A program made the translations under genes and the position numbers. This document shows, piece after piece, positions 5,363-5,639 of a DNA stretch of 5,639 nt. This DNA is from Gudongella sp049310905. GTDB lineage: Bacteria; Bacillota; Clostridia; Tissierellales; Tissierellaceae. The notes below the pieces were generated by a model. That model did not search any database. It saw nothing but the letters and a program-made list of their open reading frames with translations, and was not told the origin of the DNA. The stretch lies in contig NZ_JBMEMN010000055.1 in the NCBI RefSeq assembly GCF_049310905.1, positions 1-5,639 on the forward strand. The letters run 5' to 3'. Every line of letters starts with the position of its first letter. Positions within the stretch are counted from its first letter, which is position 1.

Positions 5363-5439
5363 TGGTGCACCTAGGAGGATTCGAACCTCCGGCACACGGA
5401 TTAGAAGTCCGTTGCTCTATCCAACTGAGCTATAGGTGC
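5363..5439 (-). tRNA. tRNA-Arg (TCT)
   Basis: The acceptor GCACCTA pairs with TAGGTGC, with discriminator A and an encoded CCA (5365-5363). The anticodon stem ACGGA/TCCGT encloses CTTCTAA, giving TCT, which reads AGA and AGG, the codons favoured by AT-rich genomes. The T arm is GGAGG-TTCGAAT-CCTCC. Six bases separate its CCA end from tRNA-Gln. Confidence 0.96.
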
Positions 5440-5454
5440 AAGTAAGTTGTTTAA

Positions 5455-5528
5455 TGGAGCGGGTGAAGGGAATCGAACCCTCGCAATCAGCTTGGAAGGC
5501 TGGAGCTCTACCACTGAGCTACACCCGC
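5455..5528 (-). tRNA. tRNA-Gly (TCC)
   Basis: The acceptor GCGGGTG pairs with CACCCGC, with discriminator T as usual for bacterial glycine tRNAs, and an encoded CCA (5457-5455). The anticodon stem CCAGC/GCTGA (outermost C-A unpaired) encloses CTTCCAA, giving TCC, which reads GGA and GGG. The D arm is GCTCAGTGGTAGAGC and the T loop TTCGATT. Confidence 0.96.
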
Positions 5529-5565
5529 ACATTGTTATGCATGTATTGAAGTATTGAACATGAAA

Positions 5566-5639
5566 TGGTGGAGGAGACTGGATTCGAACCAGTGAAAGCT
5601 CAGCTAACGGATTTACAGTCCGTCCCCTTTGGCCAACTC
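5566..5639 (-). tRNA. tRNA-Tyr (GTA), 5' end cut by the window edge
   Basis: The anticodon stem ACGGA/TCCGT encloses CTGTAAA, giving GTA, which reads TAC and TAT. A long variable arm of about 13 nt makes it class II, as expected for bacterial Tyr. The T arm is ACTGG-TTCGAAT-CCAGT, the acceptor 3' strand CTCCTCC, the discriminator A and the CCA encoded (5568-5566). The visible 5' part starts in the D loop (GAGTTGGCCAAAGG), so about 12 bases, the acceptor 5' strand and the start of the D stem, lie beyond 5639. The cluster's promoter must also lie to the right. Confidence 0.94.

Overview
The window looks like a low-GC Gram-positive chromosome, most likely a clostridial member of the Bacillota. 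The signs are AT-rich coding DNA, strong AGGAGG-type ribosome binding sites, a TTG start, U-tract hairpin terminators and a dense tRNA cluster in which every gene encodes its 3' CCA. The species cannot be fixed from the sequence.

Layout. Positions 1-77 (minus strand) read as the 5' end of a group II intron that runs off the left edge, abutting a terminator-type hairpin (84-113). Next comes a cytoplasmic asparaginase gene (212-1198, plus). It converges, across a shared hairpin terminator (1204-1245), on a two-gene minus-strand unit: an IclR-family regulator (2451-3230, TTG start) followed 12 bp later by a threonine synthase-like PLP enzyme (1245-2438). A 92-bp divergent intergenic region holds overlapping promoter candidates and a 24-bp inverted repeat that could be the IclR operator. 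It separates the regulator from a YprB-like RNase H-fold exonuclease gene (3323-4309, plus). A strong bidirectional terminator (4308-4337) ends both that gene and the tRNA cluster facing it.

Positions 4341-5639 are a minus-strand tRNA cluster of twelve genes. In transcription order they are Tyr(GTA, cut by the window edge), Gly(TCC), Arg(TCT), Gln(TTG), Lys(TTT), Ser(TGA), Ser(GCT), a CAT tRNA, Phe(GAA), Trp(CCA), Ile(GAT) and a second CAT tRNA. The 128-bp gap between Trp and Ile is unlike the other spacers: it holds a near-perfect direct repeat of the tRNA-Ile leader plus its first nine bases, and a 74-nt segment with GGACTT/AAGTCC ends.

How the parts relate. Asparaginase makes aspartate, the precursor of the threonine pathway, but it is convergent with the threonine synthase-like gene, so co-regulation is not shown. 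The IclR gene immediately upstream makes the PLP enzyme look like a regulated, possibly catabolic, unit. Most of the window is ordinary housekeeping DNA. The points most worth checking are the intron/terminator junction, the odd Trp-Ile spacer, the identity of the two CAT tRNAs, and the true reaction of the PLP enzyme.
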